Positions 33,281 through 43,178 of a stretch of 64,000 bases of DNA are shown piece by piece. Within the stretch, counting starts at the first letter, position 1. Each line of letters starts with the position of its first letter. The notes under the pieces are model-generated. The model ran no database searches and was not told the origin of the DNA. It saw only the letters and a program-made list of their open reading frames with translations. Position numbers and translations under genes: made by a program. Origin of the DNA: Chloroflexia bacterium SDU3-3 (GTDB lineage: Bacteria > Chloroflexota > Chloroflexia > Chloroflexales > Roseiflexaceae); assembly GCA_009268125.1 (NCBI GenBank), contig WBOU01000016.1, forward strand, positions 1 to 64,000, in the 5' to 3' direction.

Positions 33281-36200
33281 CTAGGGCAGGATCTGCACGC
33301 CGCCGAACAGCACGCCCAGGCTGCGCCCGTCGCCGCTGGTCGTGGTGTCGCGCGCAGGCACCCAGGGCTGGCTCTCCAGCCGCAGCAGCACATCGCCCGC
33401 AGGCATGCTGGCGTCGCCCACCGTCACATCCACATCGCCCACCGTCTCACCCAGCGCGGCGCAGCGGATGGGCGTGAACGGCCCACGCGCCTGGGGATCG
33501 TCGCCTGCGCGCTCGACAAGGTACGAAAAGCACACCTGGGCCGCGCCAAGGCTGGCAGGGCGCTCGCCGGGGGCGAGGGTGAGCCGTAGGCGCAGCGGGC
33601 CACCCTGGCCGCGCAGGCGTAGCGTGGCCGCGCCGTCGGTCCAGGCCATGGTCTGTCCCTGGATCTGCTCGGGCTGGTAGAACCCGCCGACCTGAGCCGC
33701 GTAGTCGGTGGGGCCGACCTGCGCGGGGGCGGGGCTGGCGTCGGTCAGGCGGTAGACCGTGTAGGTCAAGTTCTGCGTGTAGCTGTTCGTAGGCTTCTGG
33801 TTGGTCAGCTGCTCGAACTCGCGCAGGCTCAGCTGGAAGCTGCGCACCTTCTCCTGCCCGATGCCGGGCAGGCCGACCGCACCGCTCGGCCCCAGCAGCA
33901 GGTAGACCTGTCGCCCCTGCGACTGCCAGTGGCGGATATAGCCCACCAGCGCCGCGCCGTACTTCTCGGGGAACTGGCTCTTGATCGTGAGCGCGTGGCG
34001 GTCGAAGGCGTAGATCAGCGGCGTGCCCAGCACATCGGGGATATCGCGGGCGGCGCCGAACACCGGCGCGCCGCCGCGCATCAGGATGATGTCGTCGGGG
34101 CCGAAGCTGCTGGCCACCTCGCCGATCTGGTCGAGCGCGCCCTCGTACTCGGTGTGGGCGTAGAGCCGCAGGTTGGTGGCGGCCATGAAGGCCAGCAGCA
34201 CCACCGCCAGGGCCAGCGGCACCAGCCGCGCCGCGCGGCCCGCCCAGCCCCGCAGCCGCCCGCCCAGCCCGGCCAAACGCGCTAGGCTGTAGGCGATGCA
34301 CAGGCAGAAGAACGGGTAGACGAGCGGCACGAAACGGCGCAGGATGTAGATGTAGGTCTGGTCGTCGGTGCCGTAGGCCTGCTGGATGAAGAAGTAGGTC
34401 GAGAGTCCGCCCACCACCAGCAGCAGCCACGAGTCGGAGCGCATGCGCCACCACCACAGGGCCAGCCCCAGCACGCCCAGCGCGATGCCCAGCGGCGAGA
34501 GGTACCAGCCGAAGCGGGCGAAGCTGCCCTGGTAGATAGCAAACTTCGCAGCCTCGCTGGGATTACCGGGCGAGAGCGTGGTGGCCCAGCGTGGGTTGAC
34601 CAGCCGCGCCAGGATCTTATCCTCCTGCACCGGCAGCGGCGCGGGCTGCGCCCCGCCCAGCGCGGCGATATCGGCCCAGCCGGTGACGCCGCGCGCATCG
34701 CGCACCAGAAAGGAGAGGCCATCCTTGCTCTGGGCCAGCAGCTCCACCTGCTCGCCCGCCGCGATCTGGTCGAGCGTGGCCCCCGGCGAGGGCCTGCCCT
34801 CCATGGTCGGCAGGTCGCGCACGGCGGCGGGCTGGGGCGCGGCCACCGTGGCCAGCGCGGCCAGCCTGGGCTGGCGCGGCAGCTTCTGCAGCGTGTCCAG
34901 CGCATAGGCCAGCGGGTCGGGGTTGGTGGGCGGGGCGATCGGCGCGCCGATGTAGCCCTGAATGGCCAGGCAGGCCGCGCTGGCCTGGCGCGGCTGGGCC
35001 AGGCAGCCAGGCAGCTGGGCCAGCACCGAGGGCGTGAAAATCTGGGGCCGCACCAGGTAGGCGTAGCCGCACACCAGCACGATCAGCGCCGCCGAGAGGG
35101 CCAGCGCCCAGCCGGACACGCGCGCGGCCAGCCGCTCAAACCACACGATCGGGCGCTGCCAGCGGCGCAGCAGCACCAGCGCCACCACCACCACCACCAG
35201 CGCCGCCAGCTCCATGGGCAGCCGGGCCGGGTTGCGCAGCAGGCTGCGCGGCGTGGTCTGGTAGATCGTGCGCAGGTTCTCGGTGAGGAAGGGCAGCGTC
35301 AGGTAGGCAACAATCGCCGACTTATCCTGCAGGCGGGCGAACAGCGTGTCGAAGAAGTAGCCGCGCGCAATAAAGGCGATGTGCAGCGCCGCCTGGGCCA
35401 GCATCGCGCCCATGGATGTGGCCAGCGCGGTGTGCGCGCGCGACCAGCGGCGGCTGAGCCAGCAGTACAGCAGGTAGGCCGTCACAGGCCCCACCACCAG
35501 CACGAACTCGATCCGCGTCAGCGCCCACTGGCCCAGCGCCAGCCCGGCCAGCACCCCGTAGAGCGGCGCGTCGCCATCGCGCTGGCGCTGGCGCATGGCC
35601 GCGAAGGCGTACAGCCCCGCGAAGGTCAGGAACTGCGCGGTGGTCTCGGTGGTGGAGTAGCGGCTGAACCAGATCTGCACGCCGTTGAGCGCCAGCAGCA
35701 GCGCCGCCAGCAGGCCCACCCACGGCCCGGCCAGCCGCCGCCCCAGCATGCCCACACCCCACACGCCCAGCAGCCCCATCAGCCCGGGGGCCAGCAGGCC
35801 GCCCTGCATGCCCAGCAGGCTGGCCAGCAGCCCGATCCACACCGGGAAGAGATGGAAGCCCTGCGGCACCACCCGGCCCTCGGCCTCGCGCTCGCGGTCG
35901 AAGAAGAAGCCTGCGATCCGCAGCCCATTCAGCAGAAAGCGGTCCTCGTTCTGCTTGCCCAGAAAGTTGGTCTCGGCCTGGGCCGCGCCCGCCGCCAGCG
36001 CCGGGTCGGCGCTGGCGCGATCGGCCCCGATCTGGGCCACAACCGCATCGTGCTGCCAGATACTACCGTGTTTGGCGATGGCGAAGCCGGTGTTGGCGTA
36101 GGTGCCAGCGTCGCGCAGGCCCAGCACCACCTCGAACGGGCGGCCCACCAGCACCACCAGCAGCACGCCCAGCGCCAGCGCCACCGCCAGCGGTAGCCGC

Positions 36201-36541
36201 GCGTCGCGCCACCCGGCCCACGGCCTAGCCCACGCCCGAGGTGCGGCGCTGGCCACCAGGCCCAGCGGGCGCGACGGCATAGCCCCCCGCCGCGCCGCCG
36301 CAAAGGCCGCCGCGCCGCAGGCCAGCGCCAGCAGCAGCAGGAACAGCCAGAGCGTGAATACGCCAAGCTCGGCCAGGGTCAGCGCCAGCCATCCGGCCAG
36401 CAGCGCGCCCAGCACGGTGCGCTCGTAGTGTCGCTCAAGCGGGTCGGGGTTGGCAAGGCGTCCGCGCAGGGCGCGCTCCAGAAGGTAGCCGGGGATGTAT
36501 AGCAGCGGCGCAAGCACCGCAGTGGCAATCAGGGCCAGCAC
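33281..36541 (-). CDS. Large GT-C-like membrane protein with SH3-like insert
   Basis: A 1086-residue membrane protein. The N-terminal half has about a dozen hydrophobic helices and, near residues 160-300, a loop with ETNFLGKQNEDRFLLNG and NGVQIWFSRYSTTETTAQF, which resembles ArnT/PMT-like GT-C glycosyltransferases. Residues about 575-645 form an SH3b-like domain (GEQVELLAQSKDGLSFLVRD, then GVTGWADIAALG). More helices follow, then a soluble C-terminal beta-rich part. The start is GTG 36541, supported by AGAGGAGA five bases before it and a TATAAT at 36576; the frame stays open upstream through unrelated sequence. Probably transfers sugars from a lipid carrier, but the substrate is not known. 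Confidence 0.7.
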   Translation of the reverse strand: MLALIATAVLAPLLYIPGYLLERALRGRLANPDPLERHYERTVLGALLAGWLALTLAELGVFTLWLFLLLLALACGAAAFAAARRGAMPSRPLGLVASAAPRAWARPWAGWRDARLPLAVALALGVLLVVLVGRPFEVVLGLRDAGTYANTGFAIAKHGSIWQHDAVVAQIGADRASADPALAAGAAQAETNFLGKQNEDRFLLNGLRIAGFFFDREREAEGRVVPQGFHLFPVWIGLLASLLGMQGGLLAPGLMGLLGVWGVGMLGRRLAGPWVGLLAALLLALNGVQIWFSRYSTTETTAQFLTFAGLYAFAAMRQRQRDGDAPLYGVLAGLALGQWALTRIEFVLVVGPVTAYLLYCWLSRRWSRAHTALATSMGAMLAQAALHIAFIARGYFFDTLFARLQDKSAIVAYLTLPFLTENLRTIYQTTPRSLLRNPARLPMELAALVVVVVALVLLRRWQRPIVWFERLAARVSGWALALSAALIVLVCGYAYLVRPQIFTPSVLAQLPGCLAQPRQASAACLAIQGYIGAPIAPPTNPDPLAYALDTLQKLPRQPRLAALATVAAPQPAAVRDLPTMEGRPSPGATLDQIAAGEQVELLAQSKDGLSFLVRDARGVTGWADIAALGGAQPAPLPVQEDKILARLVNPRWATTLSPGNPSEAAKFAIYQGSFARFGWYLSPLGIALGVLGLALWWWRMRSDSWLLLVVGGLSTYFFIQQAYGTDDQTYIYILRRFVPLVYPFFCLCIAYSLARLAGLGGRLRGWAGRAARLVPLALAVVLLAFMAATNLRLYAHTEYEGALDQIGEVASSFGPDDIILMRGGAPVFGAARDIPDVLGTPLIYAFDRHALTIKSQFPEKYGAALVGYIRHWQSQGRQVYLLLGPSGAVGLPGIGQEKVRSFQLSLREFEQLTNQKPTNSYTQNLTYTVYRLTDASPAPAQVGPTDYAAQVGGFYQPEQIQGQTMAWTDGAATLRLRGQGGPLRLRLTLAPGERPASLGAAQVCFSYLVERAGDDPQARGPFTPIRCAALGETVGDVDVTVGDASMPAGDVLLRLESQPWVPARDTTTSGDGRSLGVLFGGVQILP

Positions 36542-36575
36542 GTGTTTCTCCTCTACAAAGCCGTACGAGCGCCTG

Positions 36576-36584
36576 ATTATAGCA
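36576..36584 (-). promoter_or_regulatory. Extended -10 promoter of the membrane-protein gene
   Basis: Minus-strand TGCTATAAT, 35-45 bases before the GTG start. Confidence 0.6.
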
Positions 36585-36599
36585 CGGGCCGCCGCCGCC

Positions 36600-36981
36600 A
36601 CGGCGGGAGCCGCTGCGCTCCACGCAGGGCCAGGATCGCTAATGATGGCAGGTCTTGCCCAAGAAGCAGGTGAGCGCCCCAGAGAGGCATGGAAGAAAAA
36701 TCGCGCCGCCTCGTGCGCAGCCGCCACTCCGCTACGGTCTGGATGATGGCCAGAAGCCACCACCGCACACCTTCGCCGGATGGGCCAGGCCGCATGTTGC
36801 AATACGCACCCACCCCACCATTCCCATGCGGCGAAGGTGCCGCTTGCGTTTTGATGGCCATATGCACGACCATCAGCCGCCAGCATAATGACCGCCATCG
36901 ACGAAGGCGCACCCTGGTCAGCCCGACAGCAACCTTGCCTGTTCACCAAAAGGCAAGGAGCGGAATCCTCGCGCCAAGGCC
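36600..36981. repeat. Intergenic stretch with partial inverted family A copy
   Basis: Recognisable family A pieces on the minus strand are CACCTTCGCCGGATGGGCC-like text at about 36768-36790, CATGCGGCGAAGGTGC at 36827-36842 and GATGGCCATATGCACGA at 36853-36870. No gene seen. Confidence 0.6.
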
Positions 36982-37012
36982 TTGACTTCGAGCGCGCTCG
37001 AAGGTGTATAGT
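36982..37012 (+). promoter_or_regulatory. MerR-type promoter with 19-bp spacer and perfect operator palindrome
   Basis: TTGACT at 36982-36987 and TATAGT at 37007-37012 are separated by 19 bases, the long spacer typical of promoters that MerR proteins untwist. Between them lies CTTCGAGCGCGCTCGAAG (36986-37003), a perfect 18-base palindrome. Transcription should start at about 37018-37020, on or next to the start codon. Confidence 0.85.
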
Positions 37013-37019
37013 GCCAGCT

Positions 37020-37412
37020 ATGAACGACGAGCTACTCACCATCCAAGAGGCCGCCGCGCACACCGGCCTGAGCGTGCACACGCTGCGCTACTACGAGCGG
37101 GCCGGGCTGCTCAGCCCGGTGGGGCGCGCCGCCAACGGCTACCGCCGCTACGACAGCGCCACGCTGGGCGCGGTGCGCTTCCTGTGCAGGCTGCGCGCCA
37201 CCGGCATGGGCATCCGCCAGATGCGCCGCTACGCCGACCTGCTGCGCCAGGGCGAGGCCACGCTGGCCGAGCGCCGCGCCATGCTTGAGCAGCACCGCCA
37301 GGCCGTGGAGGCCCACATCGCCCTGCTGGAGGAGAACCTAGACCTGATCAGCAGGAAGATCGACCTCTACCAACAGCGCGAGGCCGAGGCCAGCGAGCGC
37401 GCCGTAGGCTAG
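37020..37412 (+). CDS. MerR-family transcriptional regulator
   Basis: A 130-residue regulator. The N-terminal winged helix is classical: [47 protein letters not shown]. The dimerisation helix follows, with repeated heptads ([20 protein letters not shown]). There is no C-terminal Cys metal site, so a metal sensor is unlikely; the AdhR/YhdM-like aldehyde or stress group fits better, as does the aldo-keto reductase gene next door. The ATG is within a few bases of the expected transcription start, so the mRNA is probably leaderless, and the operator in the spacer implies autoregulation. Confidence 0.9.
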   Translation: MNDELLTIQEAAAHTGLSVHTLRYYERAGLLSPVGRAANGYRRYDSATLGAVRFLCRLRATGMGIRQMRRYADLLRQGEATLAERRAMLEQHRQAVEAHIALLEENLDLISRKIDLYQQREAEASERAVG

Positions 37413-37515
37413 GCGCGGCGAAAGAGCAGCGCAGGCGGGAGGCCTTGCGCCGCCCGCGCGTGATCGTGCGCCCTCGGGATGGAGAGGCAGCAGCCAAGAA
37501 AGAGGAGAGAACACC

Positions 37516-38502
37516 ATGGAGCAGCGAGCACTTGGCACACAGGGCCTGCGCGTCTCGGCGCTGGGGCTGGGGTGCATGGGCATGTCCGACTTCTACGGGG
37601 CGCGCGACGACGCCGAGTCGATCGCCACCATCCACCGCGCCATCGAGCTGGGCGTGACCCTGTTCGACACCGCCGACATGTACGGCCCCTTCACCAATGA
37701 GCAGCTGGTGGGCCGCGCCCTGCGGGGCAAGCGCGACCAGGTGGTGCTGGCCACCAAGTTTGGCATCCAGCGCGGCGAGAACCCGCACCAGCGCAGCATC
37801 AACGGCAGGCCCGAGTACGTGCGCGCCGCCTGCGAGGCCTCGCTCCAGCGGCTGGGGGTGGACCACATCGACCTCTACTACCAGCACCGCGTCGACCCCA
37901 CCGTGCCGATCGAGGAGACCGTGGGCGCGATGGCCCAGCTGGTGTCCGAGGGCAAGGTGCGCTACCTCGGCCTCTCCGAGGCTGGCCCCGAGACTATCCG
38001 CCGCGCCCACGCCACCCACCCGATCAGCGCCCTGCAGAGCGAGTACTCGCTGTGGAGCCGCGACGCCGAGGATGGCATCCTAGACACCGTGCGCGAGCTG
38101 GGCATCGGCTTTGTGGCCTACAGCCCGCTGGGGCGCGGCTTTCTCACCGGCCAGATCCAGCGCATTGAGGATCTGGACGCCGACGACTACCGCCGCCTCT
38201 CGCCGCGCTTCCAGGGCGAAAACTTCCAGAAGAACCTGGATGTGGTGGCCCGCGTGCGCGAGCTGGCCACCGCCAGGGGCGTGACGCCCGGGCAGCTGGC
38301 GCTGGCCTGGGTGCTAGCCCAGGGCCAGGAGATCGTGGCCATCCCGGGCACCAAGCGCCGGAGCTACCTGGAGGAGAACGTGGCCGCCGCCCAGGTGGCG
38401 CTTACCCCCGCCGAGCTGGCCACGATCAGCGCCGCGCTCCCGGCAGGGCTGGCCGCTGGCGAGCGCTACCCCGTGCAGAACATGGCGTCGCTCAACCGCT
38501 AG
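37516..38502 (+). CDS. Aldo/keto reductase
   Basis: A 328-residue NADPH-dependent TIM-barrel oxidoreductase. The catalytic tetrad is visible as Asp in [10 protein letters not shown], Tyr in the same motif, Lys in LATKFGIQ and His in [11 protein letters not shown]. The NADP-binding end has [15 protein letters not shown]. It belongs to the AKR11/AKR13-like group (YhdN, YakC). These enzymes reduce aldehydes and ketones; as target of the upstream MerR gene it would serve in electrophile detoxification, which is inference. GAGGAGAG precedes the ATG. A strong terminator follows. Confidence 0.92.
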   Translation: MEQRALGTQGLRVSALGLGCMGMSDFYGARDDAESIATIHRAIELGVTLFDTADMYGPFTNEQLVGRALRGKRDQVVLATKFGIQRGENPHQRSINGRPEYVRAACEASLQRLGVDHIDLYYQHRVDPTVPIEETVGAMAQLVSEGKVRYLGLSEAGPETIRRAHATHPISALQSEYSLWSRDAEDGILDTVRELGIGFVAYSPLGRGFLTGQIQRIEDLDADDYRRLSPRFQGENFQKNLDVVARVRELATARGVTPGQLALAWVLAQGQEIVAIPGTKRRSYLEENVAAAQVALTPAELATISAALPAGLAAGERYPVQNMASLNR

Positions 38503-38524
38503 GCGGGCCATAGGTTCAAAGACA

Positions 38525-38560
38525 GCGCGGCTGGCTTTTGTTTGCCAGCCGCGCCGTTTT
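38525..38560 (+). terminator. Terminator of the aldo/keto reductase gene
   Basis: GCGCGGCTGGC pairs with GCCAGCCGCGC across an eight-base T-rich loop and is followed by CGTTTTG. Family B text (CTTGGTGTCTTGGAGCCTTG) follows at about 38615-38665. Confidence 0.75.
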
Positions 38561-38669
38561 GTGCCCGCCGCTCAGACTCTTGATGAAAAAAACCTCGCGC
38601 CCTTGTGAAAAAAACCTTGGTGTCTTGGAGCCTTGGTGGTAAAACCTTTGCGCCTTCGTGGTAAAGAAG

Positions 38670-39218
38670 CTACGGCCTATACGCATCCAGGATGATCGAG
38701 GTGAAGCCCAGTGCGCCGCCCTGATTGCGGTGGTCGAAGCGCAGCGAGCGGTAGATCATGCCGCCCGCCGCATCCCAGTGGTGGTAGTGAAAGCGGCCCC
38801 GCTCGTCGCAGTGCTCCAGCATGTCGACCGCGAAGCCAGCCTGCTCGAACAGGCGCTGCAGCCGCGTGTAGGTGTAGACCACCTTGTGGTCGGCGGCGGG
38901 GTGATCGGCGGGGCCGGGGCCGCCCACCTGCACCGTGCGCTGGTAGGCCGCGTCGGGGAAGTAGGCGTCGGGCACGGCCACGCGCAGGTAGCCGCCGGGG
39001 CGCAGGAAGTCATAGCAGAGCCGCGCGGCGGCCAGGCCCTCGGCCTCGCTCAGGTGCTCCCACACGTGCTCGCACAGCAGCGCGTCGGCGCGGCGCTGCC
39101 CGAAGAAGGCCTCCCAGGTCTCGCGGCGCAGCAGGTCGAGCTGCTCGCGCTGGGTGGGCACCCAGCCCGCGTAGCGCTGCTCGCCCGCGCCGATGATCAC
39201 GCGCAGTTCATCGCTCAT
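38670..39218 (-). CDS. Predicted SAM-dependent methyltransferase
   Basis: A 182-residue protein like the shorter class I methyltransferases found with glycosyltransferases. LLCEHVWEHLSEAEGLAAAR is the post-motif II helix seen in that group, followed by FLRPGGYLRVAVPDAYFPD, the usual motif III. The N-terminal SAM-binding Gly loop is reduced (VIIGAGEQRYAGW), so it may be a truncated or divergent member. It starts on the stop of the small gene upstream (ATGA), and the pair follows an acetyltransferase gene. Confidence 0.7.
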   Translation of the reverse strand: MSDELRVIIGAGEQRYAGWVPTQREQLDLLRRETWEAFFGQRRADALLCEHVWEHLSEAEGLAAARLCYDFLRPGGYLRVAVPDAYFPDAAYQRTVQVGGPGPADHPAADHKVVYTYTRLQRLFEQAGFAVDMLEHCDERGRFHYHHWDAAGGMIYRSLRFDHRNQGGALGFTSIILDAYRP

Positions 39219-39511
39219 GGTGTGCTCCAGCGGGCATCAAGCGCCGCATCATCGGTGTGGCCAGCCACGCCCAGCAGCAGCTTGAACGCCCAGCGCCGCT
39301 TGGCCTGCGCGTGCAGACCGTGCCTATTCAGCACCAGAACCGCGTAGCCCACCCAGCAGCGCAGGTAGAGGTGCGAGAACGCGTGCGGCCACGCCGCGCC
39401 CGCAATCCGCCGCTCGACACCGTCCGCGTACTCGTGCTCGGTCGAGAGCGGCCACGGGTTGCCAAGCCCGCACTCGACAAAGTGGTTCATCGGCAACGCG
39501 TCAGCACCCAT
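39215..39511 (-). CDS. Small hypothetical protein, coupled to neighbours
   Basis: A protein of about 98 residues with no family I recognise. It contains FVECGLGNPWPLSTEHEYAD and a hydrophobic stretch (LYLRCWVGYAVLVLNRHG) followed by basic residues. Support for it being real is context: its stop overlaps the methyltransferase start by four bases, and its likely start overlaps the end of the acetyltransferase gene by eleven. ATGs at 39520, 39511 and 39490 are all possible and none has a clear ribosome site. Confidence 0.5.
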   Translation of the reverse strand: MGADALPMNHFVECGLGNPWPLSTEHEYADGVERRIAGAAWPHAFSHLYLRCWVGYAVLVLNRHGLHAQAKRRWAFKLLLGVAGHTDDAALDARWSTP

Positions 39512-40013
39512 CGCCCGCACCGCCCGCCAGCGCCTCGTACTCGCGGCGCAGCATACCCATCAGCACCAGCGAGTCGCGCCCGCCGTCGGGGGTGGCGTGG
39601 CACTCGCGCAGCGTGCCCTCCTCCACAAAGCCCTCGGCGGCGTAGAGGTGCCGCGCCCTGGCGTTGCGCTCGATCACATCCAGCCACAGCCGGTGCGCGC
39701 CATGCTCCTCGAAGGCCAGCCGCTTGGCCCAGCGCAGCGCCGCGTGGCCGTGGCCCCGCCCCTTCTCGGTGATCACCAGCCGCATCAGCTCCACGGTGCG
39801 GTCGGGGTTCGCCAGCCCGCGCACGATCGTGTAGCCCACCGCGCGCATGTCGGCGGGATCGCACAGGATGCGGTGGGCGCAGTCGGCGCTGGCCATAGCC
39901 TGCAGGTGCTGCTCGCGGCTCCACTGGCCCACGAAGGGCCAGTTGTCGGGGTGGCTCTCGGCGGCCAGCACAAAGTCAAGGTCCGACTCCTCGGTCGGGC
40001 GTGCGGTGATCAT
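39501..40013 (-). CDS. GNAT acetyltransferase, RimJ/RimL-like
   Basis: A 170-residue acetyltransferase. It opens ITARPTEESDLDFVLAAESH, the usual RimJ/RimL beginning, and has VELMRLVITEKGRGHGHAAL, the acetyl-CoA pyrophosphate loop, then LWLDVIERNARARHLYAAEG and FVEEGTLREC, the 'N..A..LY...GF...G' ending. RimJ/RimL-type enzymes acetylate N termini of ribosomal proteins or small amines. AAAGGAG precedes the ATG and TGCTACACT at about 40049 is a possible -10. First gene of a three-gene cluster with overlapping ends. Confidence 0.85.
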   Translation of the reverse strand: MITARPTEESDLDFVLAAESHPDNWPFVGQWSREQHLQAMASADCAHRILCDPADMRAVGYTIVRGLANPDRTVELMRLVITEKGRGHGHAALRWAKRLAFEEHGAHRLWLDVIERNARARHLYAAEGFVEEGTLRECHATPDGGRDSLVLMGMLRREYEALAGGAGDGC

Positions 40014-40063
40014 GGGTGCGCTCCTTTTCCAGAGGACAACGCCCGCTAGTGTAGCAGAAAACG

Positions 40064-40630
40064 CTACTGCGCCGAGAACTGCTTCTTGAGCTTCAGCTTC
40101 AGCTCCTCGGAGATCGGCAGCGCGTCGATCTGCTGGTGGATCTCGCCCAGGGTCGCACCCTCCTCGCGCTGGGCGTTGAAGGTCGAGACCAGCACCGCCT
40201 CGATGCCGTACTTGCTCACCGAGTCGGCGATCACGGTGAGCAGGCCCAGCGCCGCCAGCCCGCCCAGCATGCCTAGCGGCCCGCCCAGCATGGCCAGGGC
40301 CGTTGTGACCACCGCGCCGCCCGCCAGGCCCATGCCCGCCGCCGTGGAGGCGGCCACCGCGAACAGCAGCGCGGGCGTGCCCAGCGAGGCCAGCTTGCGC
40401 CCCAGCTCATCCAGCGGCGGCGGCTCGACCGACGCGGCCTGGTCCTTCACAAAGGTCGTGGCCGCATCCACCTGCTGCTGCGCGGCCATATAGGCCTTCT
40501 GCGCGGTGTAGCCCGCCACCTCGGCGGCGCTGCTGATTGCAGGCCCCACCTGCGCGCCCAGATCCTTGGCCGCCTGCTCGAAGCTGGCCGCCGCCGCCTG
40601 GATATCCTTCCACATGTTGTCGAAGCTCAT
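40064..40630 (-). CDS. Hypothetical protein, amphipathic helix plus Gly-rich membrane segment
   Basis: A 188-residue protein of unknown function. Residues about 1-80 are an Ala/Gln-rich amphipathic helix (AAASFEQAAKDLGAQVGPAI, YTAQKAYMAAQQQVDAATTF) somewhat like phasins. Residues about 95-145 are hydrophobic and Gly-rich (AASTAAGMGLAGGAVVTTAL, MLGGPLGMLGGLAALGLL), suggesting two closely packed membrane helices. The C terminus is charged (ISEELKLKLKKQFSAQ). The start at MSFDNM is fixed by GAGGAGG; the longer frame lacks support. AGTATA at 40668 gives a minus-strand TATACT as a -10. Confidence 0.6.
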   Translation of the reverse strand: MSFDNMWKDIQAAAASFEQAAKDLGAQVGPAISSAAEVAGYTAQKAYMAAQQQVDAATTFVKDQAASVEPPPLDELGRKLASLGTPALLFAVAASTAAGMGLAGGAVVTTALAMLGGPLGMLGGLAALGLLTVIADSVSKYGIEAVLVSTFNAQREEGATLGEIHQQIDALPISEELKLKLKKQFSAQ

Positions 40631-40689
40631 GCCGCCCTCCTCGAAGCTGGTCGGTGTCGTGGGCACAGTATAGAAGATTTTCGACGCCA

Positions 40690-41286
40690 AAAGAACCATT
40701 TCACCACGAAGATGCGAAAGTTTTTACCACCAAGACGCCAAGACACCAAGTTTTTTGCACCGCAAAGGCGCGAAGGAAATAGAGAGAGCCAACCCTACCC
40801 ACCCGGCCCATGCGGCGAAGGTGCCGCTCATGCAAACTGGCCATATGCACGAACACCAGCCGCCAGCATTCAGCAGAGGAACGCTCAAAATTGGGGGTTC
40901 CAAGGGGGCGATGCCCCCTGGTGGGGTTCCGAGGGGCTAGCCCCTCGGCGCCGCCCGCGCAGGGCATGCACCACCATCCAAAAACGCCCACTATCGACGA
41001 AGGCGCACCCGAGACAAACTGCCATTTCGCTAAAACGGCCTCGGAACACCCGATAAAGTGACACCATGTCAGGGGCGATGCCCCCGCGCAGGGTCACGAG
41101 GGGCATCCCCCCAGACGCCGCCCGCGCAGGGCATGCACCATCATCCAAAAACGACCGCCATCATCAAAGGCACGCCCTCGCAGAACCAACCCATCTGGAG
41201 TCTTGGTAGTGAAAAACCGACGCTCTGTCGCGTACGCATAGGCCCCGCGCCCGAGGCCGTCGCCCCGCAGCCGAGCCAGCCGCCCG
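40690..41286. repeat. Intergenic repeats: family B and two inverted family A copies
   Basis: Family B (TACCACCAAGACGCCAAGAC) is at about 40724-40755. An inverted, nearly full family A copy runs about 40795-41080, with GATGCCCCCTGGTGGGGTTC, GGCTAGCCCC and GTGACACCATG at its end. A partial second copy follows to about 41180. A short family B trace is at about 41200. No gene is credible. Confidence 0.75.
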
Positions 41287-41295
41287 TGCTACAAT
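41287..41295 (+). promoter_or_regulatory. Extended -10 promoter of treS
   Basis: TGCTACAAT about 90 bases before the start codon. Confidence 0.5.
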
Positions 41296-41387
41296 AGCGG
41301 CTAAACAGGTTTTGGCCCAAAAGTTGCGGAAGGGCAGCACAAAGCCCACCGCCTTTGTATCCCACATATTGTAATGGAGCACACTGT

Positions 41388-43025
<1,638 letters not shown>

Positions 43026-43135
43026 GGTCGCACATCCACCAGGCCGGCCACGCGTAGCTATACCATGGGCGGCCTGGTCGCGCGGAGCGCCATGGCGTTG
43101 GGGTGCGCCGCCGTGCGACGAGCGATTGTGCATTG

Positions 43136-43144
43136 TGGTACAAT
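43136..43144 (+). promoter_or_regulatory. Extended -10 promoter of lpdA
   Basis: TGGTACAAT, about 35 bases before the GTG start. Confidence 0.6.
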
Positions 43145-43178
43145 AAACCCGTCCGCTTCGAAGAAAGGTAGGATTCAC

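Noticed and set aside
36542-37081. Longer N terminus of the large membrane protein
   Set aside because: It would overlap the MerR gene and its promoter antisense. A ribosome site, GTG and -10 are found at 36541-36584.
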